DNA from: CALMFT01 sp035333525
GTDB taxonomy: Bacteria; Patescibacteriota; Gracilibacteria; Absconditabacterales; Absconditicoccaceae
DNA: 11,010 nucleotides
Assembly (NCBI GenBank): GCA_035333525.1
Contig: DAOQQF010000035.1
Span: 1-11,010, forward strand
Reading direction: 5' to 3'
The position numbers were made by a program, and so were the translations under genes. How positions within the stretch are numbered: the stretch's first letter is position 1; every line of letters begins with the position of its first letter. Under the pieces are notes generated by a model that saw only the letters and a list, made by a program, of their open reading frames with translations, was not told the DNA's origin and made no database searches. Positions 1 to 7,060 of this stretch are shown piece after piece.

Positions 1-73
1 TACGACATGGAAGAGGTCCCGAAGTCTCGGGATAAATATCCTCAGGAAGCTCGTCAAATGCGGTCCAGTCTCC
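1..73. other. GC-richer window-edge segment, origin unclear
   Basis: About 38 of 73 bases are G or C, clearly above the AT-rich genes that follow. A plus-strand frame is open from base 1 to a TAA at 82-84 and would overlap the dnaA stop by 11 bases; minus-strand frames are open too. CGG occurs twice in that plus frame, although it occurs only three times as a codon in all assigned genes. Bases 17-32 form a hairpin (TCCCGA, 4-base loop, TCGGGA) with no T-run. It could be the tail of a convergent gene, transferred DNA, or an assembly join. I do not recognise a protein. Confidence 0.3.
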
Positions 74-1516
74 TTATATCTTAATACCCATTGCCATCAT
101 ATCCTCTTTGAGTGTTTGGTTGGTTTTCAGAGTATCATTTATTTTATCAATAGTATACATAATAGAACTGTGATTTTTATGAAAGTAAGAACCAATTTTT
201 TCGAATGTTCGCCCAAAATGATACTTAGCGACCCACATAGCAATACTACGCGCCAAAACAAGCTCTTGTTTACGCGAATCTCCTATCATATCATCTACAG
301 ATAGCCCATAATATCATGCTATCATCTCCACAATATGGGCAAATTCATTATCTTTTGATTTTTTACGGACTGGTGTTTTAGTGGCAGAGGCAATAACTCA
401 TCTCGACTCATATCCCATAGACCTCAGAACGTAATGGATATCCTCAATAGTCAATGGTTGGTGAGTAAATGCTTGTTTTGTAATAAGTGTATTGGTTATA
501 CCTTCTAATTCCCTGATATTGTCAGTAATCGTATCAGCAATAAGTGTATATCACTCATCAATCAATGTAACTCACCTTGCTCATCGCTTAGCACGCAAAA
601 TAGCCACTCTCGTCTCAAAATCAGCTTGAGTAATTTCACATAAGGTACCCAATGCAAACCTTGTTTTAAGTCTATCTTCAATATGAAGCAAATGTCTTGG
701 TGGCTTGTCTCATGAAAAAATAACCTGTTTATGTTTATCTACAAACTGATTAAAAAGTCATAACAAGATATCCTGACAAGCATTTTTATTTGCTATAACC
801 TGAACATCATCCAAAATCAACACATCAACATCATCAAACTTACGAAGAAGCTTATTAACGGTATTATTTTTTAATCATTCAATAATATCGGTAACCAACT
901 TTGAAGTAGGAAGATAAACAACAGTCTTTTCTGGAAAATGATTCATAATCTGATTGCCCGTTGCTTGCAATAAATGCGTCTTACCTAATCATACATTGCC
1001 ATGAAGAAAGAATGGATTATGAGCAATTCATGGTTGAGCAACTATAGCCTGAAGAATAGAATATGCAAATTCATTATTTGGTCATACAATAAAATTAGAA
1101 AACTGATATTTGGTATCAAAGAGTACACCAAAGTAATCACTCAACTGATCTTTGTGTTTTTCATATACACGTTCTATGTCATTGATCTTTTTTGCAACTT
1201 GAGTTTGTCTTTCTTTTGGTATATCAAAAAGAGACGCTATTTCCACTCAAGGTATACTCGCATCAACAATTAATGTAAGCTGATAATGCGGGTTATAACA
1301 CTCTTTGATAGCATTAACAAGATCAGTATAAAAAAACTTCTTAACCTGAGAGAGTACAAAATCATTGGGAGTTGCAACAATGATCATGTTTGTTTCTTCA
1401 TTGATTGATTCAATACTACATTTATTCAAAAATCATGAAATCTTCTTACTATCATGATACAAAGCAAGATGTTTGATAATCTGAATCCACAACTGGGTAA
1501 GATGATCTAAAGACAT
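74..1516 (-). CDS. dnaA: DnaA, chromosomal replication initiator (480 aa, UGA=Gly)
   Basis: DnaA is the AAA+ ATPase that binds and opens the chromosomal origin. Domain I is at about residues 1-85, the AAA+ module at about 135-345, and DNA-binding domain IV at about 390-480. Walker A is at 173-180 (GNVGLGKT), followed by HLL. Walker B is at 232-237 (VLILDD), the sensor segment is FSGDKPP near 267-273, and NIRELEG (sensor II area) is at 333-339. The domain IV signature IGSYFHKNHSSIMYTIDKI spans 441-459, with Asn where the usual GRDH has Asp. Thirteen of 25 glycines are TGA, including G176 inside Walker A (bases 989-991). Residues 311 and 436 are CGA, possibly Trp. The start ATG lies 8 bases after the upstream nuclease stop, so co-transcription is likely. 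The stop is TAA. I see no DnaA-box cluster or origin nearby. Identity is certain; the length fits the family. Confidence 0.98.
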
Positions 1517-1524
1517 ACCCTATG

Positions 1525-2112
1525 TTAATTTTTTATAAGCTCAAATCAAAGTCTTTTTGCTTGGTCGAGTTTAGTCTGATTATCGCATTGTGCATATACG
1601 CACCATCACTTACACAATCAAAATACATAATCATTACACAACACACCTTGGCGAAACTGGCGATCGGTACAGGTTCTAAATTGGAGATATTGTCTCAAAT
1701 AGTGAATAAGCTTTTTGAGTTGTTGAGTATTATTTTTGGGTCCGATATAAATCGCTCAATCATTGACTCTTCGTCTAGTAAGTGTCAATTGAGGAAATGG
1801 ATGATTGGTTATTTTGATATAAACATAACTATTGTCTCATTTGAGAAGTCTATTAAAAACCGGTTGATGTTGTTTGATCATGTTGGACTCAAATATAAGA
1901 GCCTCTTGTTCTGACTGACATTCAAAAAACTCCAATGAATGAGCTTTGGACAACATATCTTGTTTCCATACTGAACCAGGCGATATATACTGTGATATCC
2001 TTTTTCTCAACTGTTTAGCCTTACCAACATAGAGAATAGTTTTTTTACTATCACGAAAAACGTAAACTCATGGTGTCATAGGAATATGGTCTAATGTTGG
2101 AAGGGTAAACAT
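1525..2112 (-). CDS. Short UvrC-like GIY-YIG endonuclease (195 aa)
   Basis: The protein matches the N-terminal part of the excision nuclease subunit UvrC, whose GIY-YIG domain makes the 3' incision beside DNA damage. It opens with the UvrC pattern PGVYVFRD, then LYVGKAKQLRKR (Y17, Y28, G30, R38) and the catalytic glutamate E75 in ALIFESNMIKQ. GAIYIGP at 119-125 is the UvrC YxGP element. Cysteines C148 (FRTC), C159, C167 and C171 correspond in order, and nearly in spacing, to the four cysteines reported to hold a 4Fe-4S cluster in E. coli UvrC. The protein ends at residue 195, so the UVR (UvrB-binding) segment, RNase H-like nuclease and HhH2 domains of full UvrC (about 600 aa) are absent. This resembles the Cho type of UvrC homologue but is shorter. 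It starts 21 bases after the abiEii-like stop and ends 8 bases before dnaA. It could be a true short enzyme or a truncated remnant; the intact frame and catalytic residues favour the first. Confidence 0.85.
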
Positions 2113-2133
2113 GATATACAAAAATAACAAATC

Positions 2134-2931
2134 TTATCGTGATGCAATTTCTCTGAGCATAAAATCTTTGGCGTAACGTTTGAAGTTATCCAGACTATTT
2201 TGATTTTCTATGAAAAATTGTATATCATTAATAGAGCGATCAAAATCTATGGAGTTTATTTTTTCTACCAACAATGTTTTTAATATATGGATATCATCTA
2301 CACCATCTACACATCATAAATTGGGTTTGATTTTTTGAGTCAAATATCGAAATAAATCATATATGTCTCTTCATTTAAATGTGGCTCATTTTCTCTCATT
2401 AGTTCGTGTTCTATATAATACAGCGTTCAATTTGGTTCACATCAGATCGGATATGTTCAAACTTCTTATAAACAAAGAAAGATCATATTTTTGTATGGGG
2501 AAAAATTCAATATGATAGCCTGTTGCAAATTCAAAATTATCTGATATTTCAATTTTGAGGTACAAGTCATTTGAATTTTCAAACTTAAGATCAAAATGGC
2601 TGAGCAAATCATGAAATTTGAGAGTAGTACGAAACTTTTGATGTTTAAAATCACAAACAAGACCAATTTTTGCAAAATATGATTGTAATCAAATAGCAAG
2701 TTCATCTTGATAGGTAAATCATATACCTATAAAATCTAAATCTTCAGATAATCTATTGAGATTATGACAAAATCTCATAGCAGTCCCACCATAAAATATC
2801 AAACTACCAAATCTAGAATCATTATATATATAAGATAATATATAAGTTTGTAAGACTTCTTTAATATATCAGATCTTAATATATGTTTCATGTTTTTCTG
2901 ATAGTATTTTATCGATCTGTTCAATAACCAT
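2134..2931 (-). CDS. abiEii: AbiEii-family nucleotidyltransferase toxin (type IV TA)
   Basis: This is a 265-residue member of the AbiEii/AbiGii nucleotidyltransferase family, the toxin half of AbiE-type toxin-antitoxin and phage-defence systems. Related MenA-type enzymes transfer nucleotides to tRNA; the substrate here is unknown. Motif I is clear: FYGGTAMRF (G48, G49, T50) followed by RLSEDLDF at 60-67, with D64 and D66 as the probable metal ligands. Motif II is likely LKIEIS at 125-130. The C-terminal family motif GRDIYDLF at 187-194 follows K167 in TKLNAVLYR. Residue 195 after YDLF is CGA; family members as I recall them have Trp there (YDxxWYL), so it is probably Trp. The start ATG lies inside the antitoxin gene (23-base overlap), a coupling typical of such modules. 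Seven TGA codons are read as Gly; TAA stop. Confidence 0.88.
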
Positions 2932-3556
2932 CTAATGTTTGTAAAAATGATAAAATACGATTCATTTTATTGGAATTACATCTGGCGATATATCACTCAA
3001 ATCTTGTAATATTCAAAATATCTTTTCCTAGATTTAATCTCAAGTTTTCAAACCGTGATAACTCTCGTATCGGTTTTTGGAGTCGCAATCGATCTACCAA
3101 GGCCTTCTCTGGATATGCTAATATATAGGGAAGGTCTCACTGTTTTTGAACAATATGATATCATCGAAATAAATCTTCTTTGATATTACGATATGTGGCT
3201 GTAAATAAATTATTTTTTATAGTGAGTCATTTATTTTTGGTGATCAATCATATAGTATAAGTTTGTTCTGGTATAATTTGATTGAAACTCAATATATTTT
3301 CCAATGAAATATAGCTATTTGGATACAATATATAAGTTAGTATATAATTTTTTCGTGGTTCAAATTTTCATTGGTATTTGATTTTTTGTATATAATCCGA
3401 TGTGACATAATATCATTTTTTGATACGAATGATCCATCATGATGTAACCCACCTACTAGTATATATATTGGCTTTTTTACTATCGCCAAAATACTGAGCC
3501 AATGTTCAACTGGTAAAATAAGCTAATGTACTAAGTTTATTCAACAATATGTTCAT
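2909..3556 (-). CDS. abiEi: AbiEi-type antitoxin / winged-helix regulator (215 aa)
   Basis: This is the antitoxin partner of an AbiE-like module. In the family it represses its own operon and counters the toxin without binding it (type IV). Residues about 10-55 form the N-terminal winged helix: YFTSGTLAQYFG, a recognition-helix segment ending TSRWVTSGWI, then the wing RIKKGYYV. The middle domain holds NSYISLENIL (80-89), EDLF-x-GYHI (127-135) and the hallmark LAYPEKALVD (146-155), all typical of AbiEi-family antitoxins. Seven codons are CGA or CGG. At 131, 156 and 158 the family usually has aromatic or hydrophobic residues (lFwGy, EKALlDxlYL), which supports Trp rather than Arg. The start ATG follows an AT-rich leader holding the palindrome GTATATATAC at 3584-3593, a possible autoregulatory site. 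The 3' end overlaps the toxin start by 23 bases. Confidence 0.85.
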
Positions 3557-3835
3557 TTTTATATCTGATAATATACACGTATAGTATATATACAGAAACA
3601 AAAATATTTTTCAAGAGCTTATTGCTTGATAAGATTATTACTTGAATAGGTTATTACTACCTATAAGTCAGATTATCAATAATCTGAAGCATAAGTGATA
3701 CCAATGAAGTATCAAAAGAGAACTTATTATTTTGGTAAATACCGATGATATAACTAGTGAACTATTGAGAATCAAGAACATGAGTAGTTTGTGTTTGTTA
3801 TACAATCGGTATAAGAAGATCAATTAATGAAAACA
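3557..3835. other. Non-coding stretch with clustered inverted repeats
   Basis: These 279 bases lie between the TrmB-like stop and the abiEi-like start. Inverted repeats seen: CTTAT/ATAAG at 3618-3633; ATAGGT/ACCTAT at 3646-3664 (7-base loop); the near-continuous palindrome CAGATTAT-CA-ATAATCTG at 3669-3686; GATAC/GTATC at 3697-3713 nested inside ATAAGT/ACTTAT (3691-3727); and ATACCGAT (3739-3746) with ATCGGTAT (3805-3812). The stretch may hold the regulator's terminator, the abiE promoter and operators, or a structured RNA. One minus ORF (3781-3638, 47 aa, very hydrophobic) is open with TGA as Gly. It has no recognisable family and overlaps the repeats, so I do not call it a gene. Confidence 0.5.
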
Positions 3836-4606
3836 TTACTTTTTGTGGCATTGCTCTAGGATAAAATGCATTGCCCGACTTAGTTCTGGACTAGAAATCT
3901 TGATAGCAATGGGATGGGTCTTGTATATGATGATATACAAACTCTGCCCCACAACAAAAAAATTGATAGCATTATCTCATGCGGGCAGGTTTCAGATAAT
4001 AGACAAATCAGTATATATATCCAAATGCTCCATAACCAATGATCACTGGGCTATATAGCTATCTACTTGTATTTTATGTAAAATGAGTTGTTTAATAAAT
4101 CATGAAGTATATAGTTTGGTTTTTTGATTAGATGACCATTGAGATTCAAACGTATTAGTGGCAAAAAACTTGATATTCAATAATCCTTTTTTTACTATCT
4201 CATCCTGCATATCTTCAAACAAATTAGATAAAGCAGACGATCATTCAAATAATGCAATCTTGGGAGTTTGTGAGTATTGATTGGTAGATATTTGAGAGAA
4301 CTGTGTCTGTATATAAGCGAATTCATCACTCAGATTATCCCACATCTGAGATTTTTTTTGCGTCATCTTTTGCAAAAGTCATATATCTGATACTCGGAAA
4401 TGCTTGACTCATGATTTTATACTTTCTAACATAATACCATCATTGACAAATTTATTGAGCGTCTTATACGTCCACACTCTCTCATGACCGGATACTGATG
4501 CTATAATACTAGCTGGCTTTGATCACAGTCTGTACGAGGTAATATAGATATCCGCTTCTTTATCATGATATCACAGTTTATTAAAATATTTTTTGATCTC
4601 TTCCAT
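3836..4606 (-). CDS. TrmB-like transcriptional regulator (256 aa)
   Basis: This is a DNA-binding regulator of the TrmB type, a family known from archaeal sugar-transport control and common in CPR genomes. The N-terminal winged helix (about 1-78) follows the family pattern: a first helix ending in LGYHDKEADIY (11-21, matching the LGLxxxEAxVY motif), then GSKPASIIASVSG, the recognition segment RVWTYKTLNKFVNDG (43-57), and a wing to about 72. A coiled linker (about 76-112) leads to an effector domain that begins PKIALFEGSSAL (115-126), as in TrmB sugar-sensing domains. Residues 71 and 244 are CGA and CGG, probably Trp. The gene is divergent from a SemiSWEET transporter, so regulation of that neighbour and of itself is a reasonable inference. 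A weak minus promoter is listed upstream. The sensed ligand cannot be read from the sequence. Confidence 0.75.
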
Positions 4607-4645
4607 GTGTTGTAATTTTTTTATTACAGTAAATAATATGAATAT

Positions 4646-4673
4646 AATATAATCAGATAGCCATAAAAAGCAA
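4646..4673 (-). promoter_or_regulatory. Candidate promoter for the TrmB-like gene
   Basis: On the minus strand TTGCTT (4673-4668) is followed after 16 bases by TATATT (4651-4646). That would place the start of transcription around 4640, about 35 bases before the ATG at 4606. The match is moderate and the AT-rich context makes chance hits likely. Confidence 0.4.
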
Positions 4674-4718
4674 ATACGATACGATATTACTACAAAAACA
4701 TATTGATTTATGTTATGA

Positions 4719-4735
4719 CATTATTACAGATAATG
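4719..4735. promoter_or_regulatory. Inverted repeat upstream of the SemiSWEET promoter, possible operator
   Basis: CATTAT (4719-4724), a 5-base centre, then ATAATG (4730-4735). The repeat ends 11 bases before the -35 box of the plus-strand promoter, in the divergent region shared with the TrmB-like gene. The position suits a regulator binding site or a small hairpin; binding is inference only. Confidence 0.35.
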
Positions 4736-4746
4736 ATATCTACTAT

Positions 4747-4775
4747 TTGACAAAGATATATATTATATGTATATT
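4747..4775 (+). promoter_or_regulatory. Near-consensus sigma70 promoter for SemiSWEET
   Basis: A perfect -35 TTGACA (4747-4752), a 17-base spacer and -10 TATATT (4770-4775, one mismatch to TATAAT). Transcription would begin near 4782, leaving a leader of about 50 bases before the ATG at 4834. This is the best promoter match in the window. Confidence 0.75.
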
Positions 4776-4833
4776 ATTTGTAGTTTTAGAAAACGTATTG
4801 AGAGTTATTTATTCATATTAACTACACTATCTT

Positions 4834-5079
4834 ATGACGAATAAAACATATTGATGGATTGCTTCTTGATTATCAATTCTTATGTATTGATCAAATCTAG
4901 ATCAAGCAAGATTAAATATACTCTGACACAAAGGATCAGTTATTTTACCACTATTTGCATTTTTTGCTGCATTATTTCGATGCATTTATGCAAAACGAGA
5001 TTATAAAAACCCTATCACATGGTCAAATTCACTTGGTATTATAACAGCCCTTATATCAATCATTACGTATTTTTTATAA
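4834..5079 (+). CDS. SemiSWEET-family sugar transporter (81 aa)
   Basis: This small membrane protein has three predicted helices (about 7-24, 36-53, 61-80), the unit of SemiSWEET sugar transporters that work as dimers. It follows the Lactobacillus/Streptococcus-type pattern as I recall it: GW-A near the N-terminus, LMYGS then Q24 (the PQ-loop Gln), GHKGS at 31-35, PL at 39-40, and N65xxG68 in helix 3. Codon 49 is CGA (4978-4980). Read as Trp it falls 16 residues before N65, the same spacing as the substrate-pocket Trp and Asn of structurally known SemiSWEETs; read as Arg it would put a charge mid-membrane. Codon 55 is also CGA. Four TGA codons are Gly. The cysteine-rich gene starts 27 bases downstream, so a shared transcript is likely. 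The divergent TrmB-like regulator suggests sugar-responsive control. The sugar is unknown. Confidence 0.75.
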
Positions 5080-5106
5080 TAATTTTTATATCATCTATCA
5101 TAAATT

Positions 5107-6759
5107 ATGACCGACCCTATCATCCAAACCAAAACCTGTCGCCACTGTCAAAAATCATTTGATATTACTCAATGAGATCTGGATTTTTATGACAAGATTA
5201 GTCGCTGATTACCATGATATCAAGAATCTCCCCACTGAGAAGGAGAGGGGTCGGGGGTGAGGATTCCTACTCCCACATTGTGTCCAGAGTGTAGACAGAG
5301 AAGAAGGTTATCATTTCGTAATGAAAGAAATCTCTACAGAAGAACTTGTGATGCAAGTGGTAAGCAGATTATCTCAATATACTCACCCGATAAGCCTTAC
5401 AAGGTTTATGATCAAAAAATTTGGTGGTCAGACAGCCGAGATCCTATGAGTTATGGAAGAGATTTTAATTTCACTCGTAGCTTTACTGAACAGTTTGGAG
5501 AGTTAATGAAGGAGGTACCACAATTACCTTTGATTAACGATGATTGAAGATTGAGTGAAAATTGCACATTTACCAATGATTTTGCGCTATGAAAGAATTG
5601 TTATATGTGTTTTCATATGTGAGAAGCTGAAAACGACTTATATTGTTATTTTTGTAATACATCCAAAGAATTAATTGATTGTAATATAGTTACTTGATGA
5701 TCCTCATATAGTTATGAATGCATTATAGGAAGTAATTTATATAAGTGTAAATACCTCATAAAAAGTATTAACTGTAATGAATGTTTATATGGTGTGCAAT
5801 TGTCATGATGTAGTAACTGTTTTTGATGTTATGGATTGCAAAATAAGCAATATTGCATCAACAATGAACAACATACTAAAGAAGAATACTTTCAAAGGAT
5901 CAAGCACTTAGAAAAAGAAGACTTTAAAAAATATTTTTTTACCATACCTTGAGTTATTGATTTGATAAAAAAACCATATATAATAAACAGTCAATCATAC
6001 GAATGAGACAATCTTATTAATTGCAACCAATGTACTGGAACAAATCTCTTTAATTGTAATGGGGTAAAATATGCTGACTGATGTGATAGATTAATAGATT
6101 GTTATGATGTATTCTCTGTACGAAAATCTGAATGATGCTATGAATGAGTTACTCCTGACAACTGATACCAAGTACAACATTCAATTTACTCATGGAATTG
6201 TATAAATACTATATATACAGTCAGTTGTCATAATTCTTCCCATCTCTTCTGATGCGTTGGTCTTCGTAACAAATCCTACTGTATTTTCAACAAACAGTAT
6301 ACCAAGCAAGAATATGAAGAACTCGTACCAAAGATCATTGCTCACATGGAGTCCACAGGGGAACGAGGAGAGTTTTTCCATCCATCATTGTCTCCTTTCT
6401 GATACAATGAAACCGTAGCACAAGAATATTTTCCTTTACAGAGCATTACAGACAGTTCAGAATGACTAGAAATAAGAGATCTAAATAATTCTATAAACTT
6501 CTGAACATTTTGATATCACCGATCAACGTATGAAGCACCAAAACCTGTTTCAGACAATGTTATCCAATGAAAAGATCTACCTGCGCATATTGAAGAAGTA
6601 GATGATAGTATTCTTCAGTCAGCTATTGCTTGTGAAGTAACAGGTAAGTTGTTTCGTATTCAACCACAAGAACTTGTCTTTTATCGTAAACATAATATTC
6701 CATTACCACACAAACATCCAGATCAAAGACATCTAGAAAGATTAGCATTGAGGAGATAA
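5107..6759 (+). CDS. Conserved cysteine-rich CPR protein with N-terminal zinc-finger motif (550 aa)
   Basis: I recognise this as a family widespread in CPR/Patescibacteria genomes and of unknown function. The N-terminus has paired CxxC motifs (C11/C14 and C59/C62, in CPECRQRRR) that look like a zinc finger. It is followed by the conserved blocks ISIYSPDKPYKVYD (89-102) and WWSDS-x-DPMSYGRDF (107-119). The middle (about 150-400) is a long run of Cys and CxxC spaced by Asn, Gly and Tyr, with a repeated unit ending GLQNKQYCI and GLRNKSYCIFNKQYT. The C-terminus carries LSPFGYNETVAQEYFPL and a final CEVTGKLFRI block. About 23 TGA codons are Gly. CGA codons at 111, 339, 420 and 472 include sites where relatives, from memory, have Trp (WSDxWD, TGEWGEFF). 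Residues about 38-53 are encoded by a GC-rich palindromic insert. It follows SemiSWEET by 27 bases; no joint function is evident. Start chosen by the frame upstream of C11. Confidence 0.85.
5224..5266. repeat. GC-rich palindromic insert inside the cysteine-rich CDS
   Basis: GAATC (5224-5228) and GATTC (5262-5266) flank a C-run (CCCC at 5230-5233) and G-runs (GGGG 5247-5250, GGGGG 5253-5257), giving an imperfect hairpin. Bases 5229-5262 contain 23 G or C out of 34, against a strongly AT-rich gene. It encodes a Gly/Glu-rich stretch (GEGEGSGVR) just before the second CxxC and keeps the frame; one codon in it is TGA, a stop in the standard code. It resembles the short GC-rich palindromic repeats scattered in many environmental bacterial genomes. 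No second copy is present in this window. Confidence 0.55.
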
Positions 6760-6776
6760 AGACACAACAATAAGGA

Positions 6777-6816
6777 CACTACTCCATAGTGCGTAATCAT
6801 AAAACTTCGTTTTATG
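6777..6816. terminator. Hairpin pair, probable terminator of the cysteine-rich gene
   Basis: Two hairpins follow the TAA at 6759: CACTA/TAGTG (6777-6791, 5-base loop) and CATAAAAC/GTTTTATG (6798-6816, 3-base loop, 8 perfect pairs). A T-rich but broken tail (TTATTTATTT) follows on the plus strand. The second hairpin also starts 4 bases past the stop of the weak minus ORF, so it could serve both directions. Confidence 0.55.
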
Positions 6817-6820
6817 TTAT

Positions 6821-7009
6821 TTATTTCCCAAGATTCCATAAGTGAATAGGGGCAATAATAAACTTCAAGAGTGATGAGTAAAATAAGGAAGCAAAGAATT
6901 CTGAAATACAATCTGTATTAATATTGGAAGAAAGCAAGTCATCTCTATATATTTTTTTCAGATTATCAAGTATAAGATGCATGCCATGACCAAACTCTAT
7001 TGAAATCAT
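6821..7009 (-). CDS. Small hypothetical ORF (62 aa), doubtful
   Basis: The frame is open from an ATG at 7009 to a TAA at 6821 and ends 4 bases before an 8-bp hairpin, as a real convergent gene would. It begins MISIEFGHGMHLILDNLKK and has a hydrophobic C-terminal half (FFASLFYSSLLKFIIAPIHL). The GxHLxLD start faintly recalls AdoMet decarboxylase N-termini, but the rest of that family's motifs are missing, so I assign no function. It contains no in-frame TGA, CGA or CGG, unlike most genes here. It may be a small gene, the remnant of a longer one, or chance. Confidence 0.3.
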   Translation of the reverse strand: MISIEFGHGMHLILDNLKKIYRDDLLSSNINTDCISEFFASLFYSSLLKFIIAPIHLWNLGK

Positions 7010-7051
7010 CGGGTAATCAATTATAGGTCAGGGTATCTTTTATTTTATAAT
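7000..7051 (+). promoter_or_regulatory. Candidate promoter elements for the FKBP lipoprotein
   Basis: TTGAAA (7000-7005), a 16-base spacer and TATAGG (7022-7027) form one candidate. A perfect TATAAT (7046-7051) lies only 9 bases before the ATG at 7061 and, if used, would give a nearly leaderless transcript. The two cannot be told apart from sequence, and AT-rich chance matches are possible. Confidence 0.35.
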
Positions 7052-7060
7052 TATATATGT

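Noticed and set aside
1001..1273. Plus-strand ORF of 90 codons
   Set aside because: Antisense shadow of the dnaA N-terminal half; hydrophobic AT-rich translation without any motif.
74..1516. dnaA as a pseudogene broken by many stops
   Set aside because: Every interruption is TGA, always in one frame, and often at a conserved glycine. This is recoding, not decay.
1522..1914. Plus-strand ORF of 130 codons
   Set aside because: It lies wholly over the UvrC-like gene on the other strand, resembles no family, and the minus frame has clear catalytic motifs.
2466..2705. Minus-strand ORF of 79 codons
   Set aside because: Out-of-frame shadow inside the AbiEii-like gene, whose own frame is intact when TGA is Gly.
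3638..3781. 47-codon hydrophobic minus ORF, a possible small toxin
   Set aside because: Its length is expected by chance in AT-rich DNA with TGA as sense; it overlaps inverted repeats and shows no start signal or family.
3557..3835. CRISPR array or tRNA gene in the repeat-rich gap
   Set aside because: The repeats are short unrelated inverted pairs without regular direct spacing, and no tRNA T-loop or anticodon-arm pattern was found.
3843..4058. Plus-strand ORF of 71 codons
   Set aside because: Antisense to the TrmB-like gene and without family features.
4607..4833. Chromosomal origin in the AT-rich divergent region
   Set aside because: No cluster of DnaA boxes (TTATCCACA-like) is visible here or around dnaA; the region is explained by promoters.
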